A stretch of 19,754 nucleotides of DNA from Prevotellaceae bacterium (GCA_003150315.1 QAML01000030.1:1-19754); one strand, 5' to 3'; shown: positions 1 through 7,019, numbered from the stretch's first letter. Translations and numbers: made by a program. Notes: a model not told the origin generated them from the sequence alone.

Positions 1-271
1 CCCCGTATGCGATCACGCCGCCGGGTACCGTCCCTTTGTCGTACTTCTGCGGCGTTTCTGCAGCTACGGGTTCCTGCGCCGTGCTGGACTTCTCGAACAC
101 ATACCCGTACCCGCGCGCTATGTCGTTGTCGATATCGGCCCGTGCGGGGTAGCCGTCCTGCCATTGCCGGCTCCCCAGCGCCCGCATCTGGGCCTGTGCC
201 TGCCGGATGATCTCCATGATGCGCTCCGCATCGGCAGGCTCGGCCTTCCGGTATTTCAGATCTTCGTTCAT
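1..271 (-). CDS. GNAT-family N-acetyltransferase, 5' part (runs off the window)
   Basis: Reading the minus strand from the ATG at 271 gives an open frame to the window edge, 90 codons without a stop. It begins MNEDLKYRKAEPADAERI and continues with IMEIIRQAQAQMRALGSRQW and then QDGYP. This matches the N-terminal beta-strand and first helices of the GNAT fold (acetyl-CoA-dependent N-acetyltransferases); the acetyl-CoA binding loop would lie beyond the window. The substrate cannot be told. A good Bacteroidota -7 element (TATATTTG, 277-284) ends only five bases before the ATG, so the mRNA may be nearly leaderless. It is a metabolic-type gene beside a phage operon, so I infer it is a host gene flanking the prophage. 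It shares the operon's direction but is separated by about 400 bases with terminator-like hairpins. Confidence 0.8.
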   Translation of the reverse strand, partial: MNEDLKYRKAEPADAERIMEIIRQAQAQMRALGSRQWQDGYPARADIDNDIARGYGYVFEKSSTAQEPVAAETPQKYDKGTVPGGVIAYG

Positions 272-276
272 GGCGG

Positions 277-308
277 CAAATATAGGATAATTGCCGGAAT
301 TGGAAAAG
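277..308 (-). promoter_or_regulatory. Probable promoter of the GNAT gene
   Basis: On the minus strand TATATTTG (284-277) matches the Bacteroidota -7 element TAnnTTTG exactly. The -33 region, 19-20 bases upstream, is only TTTT/CTTT, a weak match to TTTG. The -7 element ends five bases before the GNAT ATG, implying a very short or absent leader. The promoter looks intact, so any prophage insertion lies upstream of it. Confidence 0.5.
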
Positions 309-366
309 ACTTTTTTTCAGTCCGATATAATCGGCATTTCCAAAATTCCACTCCCAAATAATCGGC

Positions 367-387
367 TTTCAAGGTGCAGCCTTGAAA
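367..387. repeat. Inverted repeat TTTCAAGG / CCTTGAAA
   Basis: Perfect 8-bp arms at 367-374 and 380-387 around a 5-base loop (TGCAG), just left of the larger hairpin at 404-448. There is no T-tract on either side, so it is not an obvious terminator. It could be a protein-binding site or part of a phage end; its function is unknown. Confidence 0.4.
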
Positions 388-403
388 TTTCGACAAAAAT
401 ATA

Positions 404-448
404 AAATTTAACGGGCGTTTAGAGATTCTTTAAACGCCCGTTAAATTT
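404..448 (-). terminator. Strong 18-bp hairpin, probable terminator of the leftward operon
   Basis: The arms 404-421 (AAATTTAACGGGCGTTTA) and 431-448 are perfectly complementary over 18 bp with a 9-base loop. On the minus strand the hairpin is followed by TATATTTTTG, a T-rich run suiting an intrinsic terminator for transcripts leaving the fibre genes. On the plus strand it is followed by GGATTGTCC, which does not suit termination. It would insulate the GNAT gene. It could instead be a host terminator displaced by insertion. Confidence 0.55.
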
Positions 449-554
449 GGATTGTCCCCCACCTCTGTTTATAATTGTAGTAACTTGGGGTATTATTTGC
501 CTGTCACATATGCCCCCCCCCGAGCAGGCGCATAATTTTGGCGTTGAATCTTTG

Positions 555-664
555 AAAAAACGGGTAGAGGATGACTAATGAGAATCCCCCATAGGAGTAA
601 AACCTAAACCTTTTCTCCCAGGCAAGCCTGGAATCCAGCTAATGAACAAGCCCCCACCCGTTTT
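555..664 (-). terminator. Long closed stem ending in six T: structured 3' element after the last fibre gene
   Basis: Starting just past the last fibre gene's stop, the minus strand reads AAAACGGGT (664-656), then about 90 bases, then ACCCGTTTTTT (565-555). The 9-bp arms are perfectly complementary and the second runs into six T. Inside, 617-633 can form a 7-bp stem (one G-U pair) with a CUUG tetraloop. This may be a branched intrinsic terminator or a small structured RNA made from the end of the late transcript. Confidence 0.4.
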
Positions 665-668
665 AATA

Positions 669-1442
669 TTATGCCATCGGTACTATTTTGATTATTGGTT
701 CATAATTTGAATTACAGATTTTAAAATAAGACCGCGGCCCTTCATAGCGGATATTTTTATTCGTGGGACAGAAACGAAACAGTACAACCCCGCTGTAAAC
801 AGTTGCTTTCTGCCTGATTTTCCCGTCATATCCGGGGCCGAAGGTATTGCGTGCGATATTCTGCCCGCGGTGTATGTAATAGCCCTGATTTCCCGCTGAT
901 TTAGGATCTGTGAGGGTCTCAACAAACCGATCGAACAGGTCTTTGATCTCTATGACGGGCATCCATCCATTATTTTCATGAAGGACAGTCACATCGACCT
1001 TTATGGGTGTGATCCGTACTTTTGTCCAAGGCACTTCTTGAGGCCTTGTATTATTATCCTGCACCACCTTATACCCTTTTGTAGGCGGTCTGTACTCGCC
1101 CGGTTTTAGGGTGCGTTTCCGGGCATTTTTATAGCGCAGAATGCCGACGTAGCAGTCTTGCAGGATAGGATCATTAACTGCAGCATTAGGTTTGATACAT
1201 AAACGTCCATTAATCACTTTCCATACAAGGGACGGGGTTTGTGGTTGGGCCGATGTCACGGTCGGGTCGATCGTATACGGCAATGCCTTCCAGTGTGTTG
1301 CCCCGTCCCCGATTTTCACCTTTCCGGTATCAGTTTCGTATGCGGGTTCGTCAGCAGCTAACACAGGGTTGGCTGCTGACCATGCGGCGGCAGTCTTTGA
1401 CTTGATCCGAAGCGTCCCTTTCAACTCGATTTCCCCGGCCAT
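669..1442 (-). CDS. Tail-fibre/receptor-binding-type protein with Mtd-like N-terminal domain (257 aa)
   Basis: Residues 1-57 hold a short repeat-like module (AAAWSAANPVLAADEPAYET, then DTGKVKIGDGATHWKALPY) found at the N-terminus of phage tail fibres and Bordetella phage major tropism determinant (Mtd_N type), which attaches the fibre to the tail. The remainder (about 60-257) is not recognised and shows no C-type-lectin signature. Its codons become visibly AT-richer towards the 3' end than those of neighbours, suggesting a separately acquired receptor-binding module. It is the last gene of the late operon, two bases after the previous fibre gene, which carries a related N-terminal module. The role as the outermost, host-range-determining protein is inferred from position and domain order. 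Confidence 0.65.
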   Translation of the reverse strand: MAGEIELKGTLRIKSKTAAAWSAANPVLAADEPAYETDTGKVKIGDGATHWKALPYTIDPTVTSAQPQTPSLVWKVINGRLCIKPNAAVNDPILQDCYVGILRYKNARKRTLKPGEYRPPTKGYKVVQDNNTRPQEVPWTKVRITPIKVDVTVLHENNGWMPVIEIKDLFDRFVETLTDPKSAGNQGYYIHRGQNIARNTFGPGYDGKIRQKATVYSGVVLFRFCPTNKNIRYEGPRSYFKICNSNYEPIIKIVPMA

Positions 1443-1444
1443 CG

Positions 1445-2578
1445 CTAAATCCCGTTTCCGTTGAAGATAAACGTGTGCGATTCGAGGAACGCCTTTACGC
1501 GATCCTCAGTAAAGTAGAGGCGTGACCCCTCTTTTAGGTCGGACGTACTTTTCCCCGCAAAGGCTTCGTTAAAACGCGCCGCAGTCCAGTAGTGGTTTGT
1601 TCCGCCTTCGCTGATGTTGTCCGTTGTAAGCACGATTACGCCCGTTTTGCCGTTTACGGAAAGCACGTTACACTCCGGGGTTAGCCACAGTTTCCAGTTG
1701 GCTAACACCTTGGGATCAGCACCCGCCAGGATGTAGGTCTTCGCTTCGTCGGTGCGGCGGCATACGTCGCCTTGCTGAACATTTAACGCCAGCATTTCGG
1801 CCTGCGATGCCGCATCCTTAACGTCGGTGATCACCAACTGCGGCATGATCGACGTGTCGAGTTTGCCGTCTGCACCGACAAGGGGCACGTTCCCGGCGGC
1901 ATTCCCGGCGTTCTTCAGTGCTGCGGTTCCCAACTGGAGCAGGGCGCGGGCATCCGCAGCCGACATTTGGGAAATCGCTGTGATACGGCCCGTCTTGTCC
2001 ACGGTAATCGTCGGCATCCCCTGTACGGTCGTCACGGCTGAAAGTATCTCTTTGAGTTTGGCTGCGATGGCCGCGTCGGCGGAGCCGTTGAACGAAGCTT
2101 CGCCCACCACATCGCCCGAAACTTTGATCTTCCGGGCCGTTGCCAGGGCGTCGGCTTTCAGCGCGTGGTCTACCTTGCCCGCGGCAGCGCCGCCGTTCTT
2201 TGCAAAGACATTCTTTGCCATGTAGTCGTTGAGTATGGCCGTGATTGTCGCGTCGTTCGGCACTGCTACCCATGTGGCCACATTCGCCGCCAGGGCTTTC
2301 AGCCAGTAAAGTTTTGTACCTGCCGTGTCGAGCCACAACTGCCCCAGGCGATAGTTGTTGTCGTTGGCCGTCGGCGCGCGGTTCGTCGACACAGGAATGC
2401 TGTCCGCATAGGGGGTGCTGTTCCAGGCAGCCCCGGTTCCGAACTTGAATTTGTCCGTGTCCGTTTCGTACCCCATTTCCCCCTCGTAAAGTACGGGGTT
2501 GTCTGCCGTCCATTTGGCGGCGGTGTAATGCCTTTTCTGAGTGATCGCATTGATTGTGATCGGTGTCTGTGCTGCCAT
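1445..2578 (-). CDS. Tail fibre with Mtd-like N-terminal domain (377 aa)
   Basis: Residues about 15-58 (YTAAKWTADNPVLYEGEMGY, then ETDTDKFKFGTGAAWNSTPY) form the same attachment module as in the next gene. The middle is an Ala-rich, low-complexity shaft with strand-like repeats. Residues about 308-370 carry SVNGKTGVIVLTTDNISEGG, NHYWTAARFNEAFAGKS and SRLYFTEDRVKAF, motifs common in phage fibre and knob regions. The C-terminus (FIFNGNGI) resembles the end of the protein encoded just upstream (LILNGNGI), pointing to shared ancestry or an exchanged end. It sits four bases after that gene. Structural fibre is confident; receptor specificity is unknown. Confidence 0.75.
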   Translation of the reverse strand: MAAQTPITINAITQKRHYTAAKWTADNPVLYEGEMGYETDTDKFKFGTGAAWNSTPYADSIPVSTNRAPTANDNNYRLGQLWLDTAGTKLYWLKALAANVATWVAVPNDATITAILNDYMAKNVFAKNGGAAAGKVDHALKADALATARKIKVSGDVVGEASFNGSADAAIAAKLKEILSAVTTVQGMPTITVDKTGRITAISQMSAADARALLQLGTAALKNAGNAAGNVPLVGADGKLDTSIMPQLVITDVKDAASQAEMLALNVQQGDVCRRTDEAKTYILAGADPKVLANWKLWLTPECNVLSVNGKTGVIVLTTDNISEGGTNHYWTAARFNEAFAGKSTSDLKEGSRLYFTEDRVKAFLESHTFIFNGNGI

Positions 2579-2582
2579 ATTC

Positions 2583-3230
2583 TTATAGTTTATTAGTTTC
2601 TGTTATGCCGTTCCCGTTCAGGATCAGCACGTCGTCTTTTTTTAATACCTGCCCGTCGAGGGTTGTGATGGCCCGCTTCAAAGCTGCGGCCTGCCGCTGC
2701 GATATTGGCAATGTTGCGGATTCCCCGTCGAGCGTGTCCTGCACCGCACTGGTCGTCAACAACGAGGTCAGTAGTTTGTTGCGAATCTCCTTGACATTCC
2801 CCGTTACCTTGCTTACCATGTACTGCACCAGATCGAGGCGGGCAAGGCCGTTTTCCTCTGCACTTTCGAGTTGTGCCGTAGTGAAAACATAGGATTCCCC
2901 GACATCCCGGACGTGGGTCATGGTCGCCAGCGGCCCGTCGTCTTCCTTTCGGATGTAAAGGATCACCGGATGTCCGTTATCCATGTCGGCGACCACTTGC
3001 AGGGCTATTGCCTGGTAGTCGGCAGATGCCAGATTGATCAGGTAGGTGCGGGCCGAATCGGCCAGTTGCTTGTTGAACTGGGCCTCGGTGCCTTCATATC
3101 CGCCCTCGACGGCGGACTGGTAAGCGCTTTTACCGTCATAACCGAAGCGTGTGGCGTGTGAGGTGTCATTCCCGACTTCCACGACCTCGAGGCACACGGT
3201 ATGCTTTACGTTTATAGGGTCGTTATTCAT
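2583..3230 (-). CDS. Fibre/baseplate accessory protein (215 aa)
   Basis: Residues about 29-57 (GYDGKSAYQSAVEGGYEG then TEAQFNKQLA) match a motif seen in many phage fibre and baseplate-attached proteins, where it forms a short adaptor. The rest is mixed helix and strand without cysteines or membrane segments beyond its first residues. The C-terminus LILNGNGITETNKL resembles the end of the following fibre. It overlaps the preceding gene by eight bases. I infer a linker or chaperone-like role between baseplate and the distal fibres; no enzymatic motif is seen. Confidence 0.6.
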   Translation of the reverse strand: MNNDPINVKHTVCLEVVEVGNDTSHATRFGYDGKSAYQSAVEGGYEGTEAQFNKQLADSARTYLINLASADYQAIALQVVADMDNGHPVILYIRKEDDGPLATMTHVRDVGESYVFTTAQLESAEENGLARLDLVQYMVSKVTGNVKEIRNKLLTSLLTTSAVQDTLDGESATLPISQRQAAALKRAITTLDGQVLKKDDVLILNGNGITETNKL

Positions 3231-3558
3231 GGCTGTAATCGGCTATTTTGGCGTCGGTAAGGATTAGTATTCTGTCGGTCAGCGTCCGGGCCTGGTCACC
3301 GATGATGTACGTCGTTTCGAGTGTGGCGATGCCTGCGTCGAGGCGTATGCTTTCCGAGGGCGGTATGTTGAGTACAGCCCGTTCTGCGCCCTTGACGATC
3401 GGCAGTCCCTTACCCCTGGTCGAAGCATAGAGCCGCACGCCGTTTCCGGTAGTATAGAATAGCATGTCGATCTCCACTTCATCGAGGCGTACCCCTGTCG
3501 GACATACGGCAATTCCGATGCTGTCACCTCTGGCGTATGTAGGCAGTTTAGGTTTCAT
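3223..3558 (-). CDS. Small beta-rich baseplate/fibre-region protein, unrecognised family (111 aa)
   Basis: The sequence alternates short hydrophobic strands with turns (GDSIGIAVCPTGVRLDEVEI, LYASTRGKGLPIVKGAERAV), as expected of a beta-sandwich such as the N-terminal domains of upper-baseplate proteins. No catalytic motif, signal peptide or membrane segment is visible. It overlaps its neighbours by 11 and 8 bases, so it is translated with the fibre cluster. An adaptor between baseplate and fibres is the best guess from place and composition. I do not recognise the family. Confidence 0.55.
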   Translation of the reverse strand: MKPKLPTYARGDSIGIAVCPTGVRLDEVEIDMLFYTTGNGVRLYASTRGKGLPIVKGAERAVLNIPPSESIRLDAGIATLETTYIIGDQARTLTDRILILTDAKIADYSHE

Positions 3559-3961
3559 TTTTAGGTCGTTTAAAAAGGTATTTAACCCAGGCGAACCACT
3601 TGCGACGCTTCAAATACATCTTATCCGCCTGGTTGTCGTAGCACTCGCGTTCGAGCGCGACATCCCGATACGCACGGTCGTAAGGCGGCAGCAGCCACTC
3701 TATGAACCACAGGACGCAATAGAGGATTACATGGTAACAGAGCGGCAGCGTGCAAAGCCACCACCACGACCACCCACCGCCCAGGATCAGAACCAACAGG
3801 ACTGCCGTGTTGAGGATCAGCCACTCGATCTGCTGCCGGGTATGAATTGCTTCGTGGTTTTCTTCCTCGGCACTTAACAGCCTTTTTATGAATACCAGGC
3901 CGAAATAGTTGAACGCTACGAAAGTCCCGAACGGGATTGTCTCATTTTCAATCTTTCTCAT
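3548..3961 (-). CDS. Small membrane protein with zincin-like HEAIH motif (137 aa)
   Basis: Residues 36-40 read HEAIH, the HExxH pattern of zinc metallopeptidases, and 104-106 (ERE in VALERECYDN) could give a third acidic ligand. Two hydrophobic, Trp-rich segments (about 46-69 and 71-92) look membrane-spanning, and the C-terminus is basic (KRRKWFAWVKYLFKRP). I recall similar short Bacteroidota proteins combining NHExIH, a membrane hairpin and a FEREAY-like motif, of unknown function. It lies in the fibre cluster, overlapping the beta-helix fibre by 4 bases and the next gene by 11. Possible roles are host envelope modification, superinfection exclusion or lysis support; none is shown by the sequence. 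Confidence 0.6.
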   Translation of the reverse strand: MRKIENETIPFGTFVAFNYFGLVFIKRLLSAEEENHEAIHTRQQIEWLILNTAVLLVLILGGGWSWWWLCTLPLCYHVILYCVLWFIEWLLPPYDRAYRDVALERECYDNQADKMYLKRRKWFAWVKYLFKRPKNET

Positions 3962-5463
3962 GCTAAAATGCGGTTCCAGCCGCCGTTTAAAGTGTCTGCT
4001 GCTGCGTAGGTGCTGTTATTGGCAGCACCGGAATAACAATTCCTGAAATTCTTTGTCGACGTGCAACGTGACATATAACTACAAGAGCCAAAACCTGGTG
4101 CATTCGTGCATTTTGCAATACTACGGCACTGCGTCACATTCTGACAACTTCTATACGGCGCTCCGGTTTCTTCAATATTGGTCGAATTTCCGGATGATTC
4201 CCCCAGGCAGTTCATCAGGTAGTTGCAATAATCAAATGCGATTCTTACCCCTAAGCCCGATCCGGCCCCGGATGCAGTACCTTTGCAGTTGTCCAGGTAG
4301 TCGCAGTAATAGAAAGCCATTGTGTGTCCTTGATACAGCGTATTTGTGGCTGTTGCCTCACAGTTGGTCAGACGCTTGCAGTGATCAAACCCGTGTGAAA
4401 CCATGTAACTACTATTGCCGGAATACGAATTGCCGACCACTGTCGTCATACACCCGGTTAAATTCTCGCATGTATCGAATCCGCATATTGTTTTGCTGCT
4501 GGTGCCGCTCGCCCAGGATGCACGGCATTGCGCCTTACAGCCGATCAAATTCGCACAATCATAAAACCCGCAGCCTTTTCCAGCCCCACTGAATGTAAGC
4601 GTCGGATTGTTGATCGCCGTGCAACGCTCCATGTCCTGAAACCCATTGAAGACGGTGAAATATGTCGTAGTCGACAACACCTTAATTTCCGCCGTTACAT
4701 TGGTCAGTTTCGTAGAGTTCCCCCTTTCAATCAGATACAGCGCCGACACGGGCGACAATGCTGTTCCCGCGCCGCTCGGGTTACTGACGACGATTTTACT
4801 CCCTGGTTCTCCGGTGATCGTATTGCAGTTGGCATGTATCCCGATCTGAGTATTTACCGTCCATGTACCGCTCTTGATCAGAACATGATGGGCGTTTGGA
4901 TTATTGGTCAATGCGGAGAGTTTCGCGGCGCTGTCGACGATGTAGTCGTACTTGAATGCGCCCGCGACATCAGCCTGGTCTGCCTTGTTGTTCCAGTTTT
5001 TCCGCTCCGCATCGTTGATGAAACGATGTCCGGCATCCTGAATCACGTCGATGAACCGGGGCGCCCCATTATAAGTAATTTCAACATGGCTGCCCGCAGG
5101 TTTTACCGTCGTCGCTACGGCTTTGTAGATGTTTACGATCGGTTTGACCTTTCCGTCATGGTAAACGTCCGTTTCGGTTTCATATCCCAAAGTAAGGTAT
5201 AGGGGCAGCGTCGTTGCCGTGATCCCGGCAAAAGGCACGACGATTTTCACGATCCCGCCCTCAGCCCCTTGCCCTTCGAGTACGACCAGCCCGGGGGCAA
5301 CATTGAACTTGCTACCGTTGTCTGTCACCTCACAGCCGCACAGGACAAAGGCCCCATACTGCGAGAAAAAGCCGTCAACGACTTTCAGGGGTTCTTCCTG
5401 AAGCGAAAGGAAATCCCACCCGTACCAGTCCCGCACGCCGATTGCTTGTGTCTGTCTTTTCAT
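3958..5463 (-). CDS. Cys-repeat beta-helix tail fibre/spike (501 aa)
   Basis: Residues 1-150 form a baseplate-facing domain (DWYGWDFLSLQEEPLKVVDG) ending in AGHRFINDAERKNWNNKAD, a segment frequent before fibre shafts. Residues about 170-270 look like the first coils of a right-handed beta-helix of pectate-lyase type (VLIKSGTWTVNTQIGIHANC). Residues 273-476 hold eight degenerate repeats of about 21-30 residues with a GF-x-x-C-x-x-(L/V/M)-x-x-C core, e.g. CGFYDCANLIGC, CGFDTCENLTGC, HGFDHCKRLTNC, AFYYCDYLDNC. Aligned cysteines would stack into ladders. The tip is Ser/Asn-rich and ends GGWNRILA. It overlaps the I-like gene by one base and the HEAIH gene by four. Receptor binding or surface-glycan recognition is inferred; no lyase catalytic residues were identified. 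Confidence 0.75.
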   Translation of the reverse strand: MKRQTQAIGVRDWYGWDFLSLQEEPLKVVDGFFSQYGAFVLCGCEVTDNGSKFNVAPGLVVLEGQGAEGGIVKIVVPFAGITATTLPLYLTLGYETETDVYHDGKVKPIVNIYKAVATTVKPAGSHVEITYNGAPRFIDVIQDAGHRFINDAERKNWNNKADQADVAGAFKYDYIVDSAAKLSALTNNPNAHHVLIKSGTWTVNTQIGIHANCNTITGEPGSKIVVSNPSGAGTALSPVSALYLIERGNSTKLTNVTAEIKVLSTTTYFTVFNGFQDMERCTAINNPTLTFSGAGKGCGFYDCANLIGCKAQCRASWASGTSSKTICGFDTCENLTGCMTTVVGNSYSGNSSYMVSHGFDHCKRLTNCEATATNTLYQGHTMAFYYCDYLDNCKGTASGAGSGLGVRIAFDYCNYLMNCLGESSGNSTNIEETGAPYRSCQNVTQCRSIAKCTNAPGFGSCSYMSRCTSTKNFRNCYSGAANNSTYAAADTLNGGWNRILA

Positions 5464-5942
5464 TACTGTTCTATTTTATAAGTTGTTAATGCGGCCCTGT
5501 ACTTCTCGATGTCGGCCCGCACCTGCTCGGCATCGACACCTGCCGGAATATGGACGATAAAATCCACGTCTCCGAACTGTTCGCGGTTCTCACCGCGCAA
5601 CGGGATCACCGCCGGAGTACCCTCAGCCTTGTTCAGTCCGACGACTAGCGCCACACCCACACCCTCGGGCCGCAGGCCGACCCCGCAGCCTGTTTCGTGG
5701 TATGATTCGATCGTGATGTCTGCGGCACCGTATTTATTGCGCAGAAACTGCTCGAGTACGCCTTTCTGATTGGTTACATTGATCAGCTTCTTCGTTTCGT
5801 CCCGCCACTGGCTGAACGAGGCGAATGCCTCGGCCAACGGCTTCACGAAGGCCCGGAGAATCCGCAACCGAATCGGCTGCCGCTTATGGTTCGGCAGTAG
5901 CTGCCGTACCAGGTTCCCGAAGTCTATTTTGTGGGTTCTCAT
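5463..5942 (-). CDS. Baseplate/tail protein in gpI (Mu gp48-like) position (159 aa)
   Basis: The N-terminal half is helical (LVRQLLPNHKRQPIRLRILR, LAEAFASFSQWRDETKK) and leads to a mixed region (VLEQFLRNKYGAADITIESY). Length and location directly after the J-like protein and directly before the fibre fit the baseplate wedge protein that links J to the fibres in P2/Mu-type tails. The C-terminus (DVDFIVHIPAGVDAEQVRAD) resembles Bacteroidota phage proteins in the same slot. Sequence similarity to classical gpI is weak by eye, so the call rests largely on gene order. It overlaps the J-like gene by four bases (ATGA). Confidence 0.6.
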   Translation of the reverse strand: MRTHKIDFGNLVRQLLPNHKRQPIRLRILRAFVKPLAEAFASFSQWRDETKKLINVTNQKGVLEQFLRNKYGAADITIESYHETGCGVGLRPEGVGVALVVGLNKAEGTPAVIPLRGENREQFGDVDFIVHIPAGVDAEQVRADIEKYRAALTTYKIEQ

Positions 5943-6739
5943 AGCGATTGTATCGAAGTTAACGTAAGCGTATTGTCATCGGCGTAATCGAAATATCCGG
6001 CGGCCAGTTCCGCCCTCACGTCAACAGGCGTGTAATTTGTTTCGGTGCTGGTTTTATGCTCGAGGGCCGCGACCTTGACCGTAACGACGCCCTTGGCATG
6101 CATGACAGCATCCACGAGCCGCTGAGCATAGAATACGGCATCGAACGACAGCGAGGTCTTGAACTCCTCGAGAGCCTGGGCTACGTTTTCGCGTACAGCG
6201 CTCGACGGCACCGACGGGTCATAGTAGACGTTCAGGTTGTAGCGGATCGTGTCGGCCGTCGTACTTACGATCGTCGTCGGTATTCCGGTAGTGTGGATCG
6301 TATCGAAATAGTCGGCCAGGTTCTTGCGTTCGTCTTCAGACAGCGGTACAATCCGCCCCTCGGGATCGGTTTTTGCCACCCGGATCGAAACCGTTTTGTA
6401 ACCCTCGTTTACAGCCACGACTTTCACGATCCGACTGTCGGGATCGTCCTGTTCGTAGTAGAACTGTGACGTGGCTTTGTCGAAGACCAGGGTGTGCCCG
6501 TTCTGAAAGCGGTAGCACATTTCGGCATACCACAGTTTTGTCCCGGCGGTGATCTTTGTCGTCAGGTCGTCGACTTCCTGGCGGAACAGGTCGAGGATCA
6601 CTTCAAAGGCGTGGATCGCCGCGGCCACCATGTACGTCCACAGCCGCCACTCGGCGAATTTCGATACCGAGAGGTTGGGAAAGTTCGCTTTCAGGTCGGT
6701 AATGATCGACTGCTGTATGTCGTTAATCGTTCGTGCCAT
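5939..6739 (-). CDS. Baseplate J-like protein (266 aa)
   Basis: The layout fits gpJ / Mu gp47 baseplate wedge proteins: an N-terminal helical part (INDIQQSIITDLKANFPNLS, FAEWRLWTYMVAAAIHAFEV), a middle beta domain (VKVVAVNEGYKTVSIRVAKT), and a C-terminal part with PTTIVSTTADTIRYNLNVYY and a V.EN...ALEEF helix that resembles the J-family C-terminal domain. At 266 residues it is a little shorter than P2 gpJ (about 300) and shorter than Mu gp47. It forms the wedge ring around the hub and recruits the I-like protein. It overlaps the LysM-like gene upstream by 17 bases and the I-like gene by 4. Confidence 0.8.
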   Translation of the reverse strand: MARTINDIQQSIITDLKANFPNLSVSKFAEWRLWTYMVAAAIHAFEVILDLFRQEVDDLTTKITAGTKLWYAEMCYRFQNGHTLVFDKATSQFYYEQDDPDSRIVKVVAVNEGYKTVSIRVAKTDPEGRIVPLSEDERKNLADYFDTIHTTGIPTTIVSTTADTIRYNLNVYYDPSVPSSAVRENVAQALEEFKTSLSFDAVFYAQRLVDAVMHAKGVVTVKVAALEHKTSTETNYTPVDVRAELAAGYFDYADDNTLTLTSIQSL

Positions 6740-7019
6740 ATTGATAGGTCGTTATCTCGCTTGTTATCTCTTTGAGTGCGTTTTTACGCATCAGGGTGCT
6801 GTCGTCGTCGATGCGAAGCTGCGCACCCTTATCCACGGCCACATCCAGGTAAAAGCCCGCTTCGCTTACGCTGTCGATCCCCTGCGCCGCCAACGCCGCC
6901 GGGTCGTTGGCGACATCGGGATTCAGGGCAAGGATTTCACCCACAGCCTCGCATGTCCCGTATTGCTCGAGGGCGATGTCGTAGACCGTCTGCCGGGCTT
7001 TAACCGTTATCGTTTTCAT
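6723..7019 (-). CDS. LysM-like tail/baseplate protein (gpX-type) (98 aa)
   Basis: The first about 45 residues (TITVKARQTVYDIALEQYGT, then EAVGEILALNPD) match a LysM-type fold as in P2 gpX and small tail proteins of contractile phages. In Mu-type phages LysM proteins bridge tube, hub or baseplate rather than cell-wall glycan. The C-terminal half (VDKGAQLRIDDDSTLMRKNA) is short and beta/helix mixed. It overlaps the gp46-like gene by 20 bases and the J-like gene by 17, so it is translationally coupled in the baseplate block. Confidence 0.65.
   Translation of the reverse strand: MKTITVKARQTVYDIALEQYGTCEAVGEILALNPDVANDPAALAAQGIDSVSEAGFYLDVAVDKGAQLRIDDDSTLMRKNALKEITSEITTYQYGTND

Larger units (their letters stand above)
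272..668. other. Gene-free interval between GNAT gene and last fibre gene; probable phage-host junction zone
   Basis: No convincing ORF on either strand; the short plus-strand frames at 7-361 overlap the GNAT gene antisense. The interval is more AT-rich than the phage genes. It contains a palindrome CCGAT-ATA-ATCGG (322-334), a 9-bp direct repeat ATAATCGGC (327-335 and 358-366), an 8-bp inverted repeat (367-387), an 18-bp perfect hairpin (404-448), a run of nine C (513-521) and a structured element with a T-tract (555-664). The end of a phage genome is expected between a host-type gene and the terminal fibre gene, but I cannot place the exact boundary. Confidence 0.5.

Noticed and set aside
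7..361. Plus-strand ORFs of 67 and 65 codons at the left end
   Set aside because: They are mostly antisense to the clearly coding GNAT frame and have low-complexity Arg/Pro/Ser composition without domain signs.
513..521. Run of nine C as a phase-variable tract
   Set aside because: It lies in non-coding DNA with no gene or promoter spacing that it could switch.
669..5463. Diversity-generating retroelement (variable repeat in fibres, because of Mtd-like N-terminal domains)
   Set aside because: No reverse transcriptase, no template/variable repeat pair and no C-type-lectin end are visible in the window.
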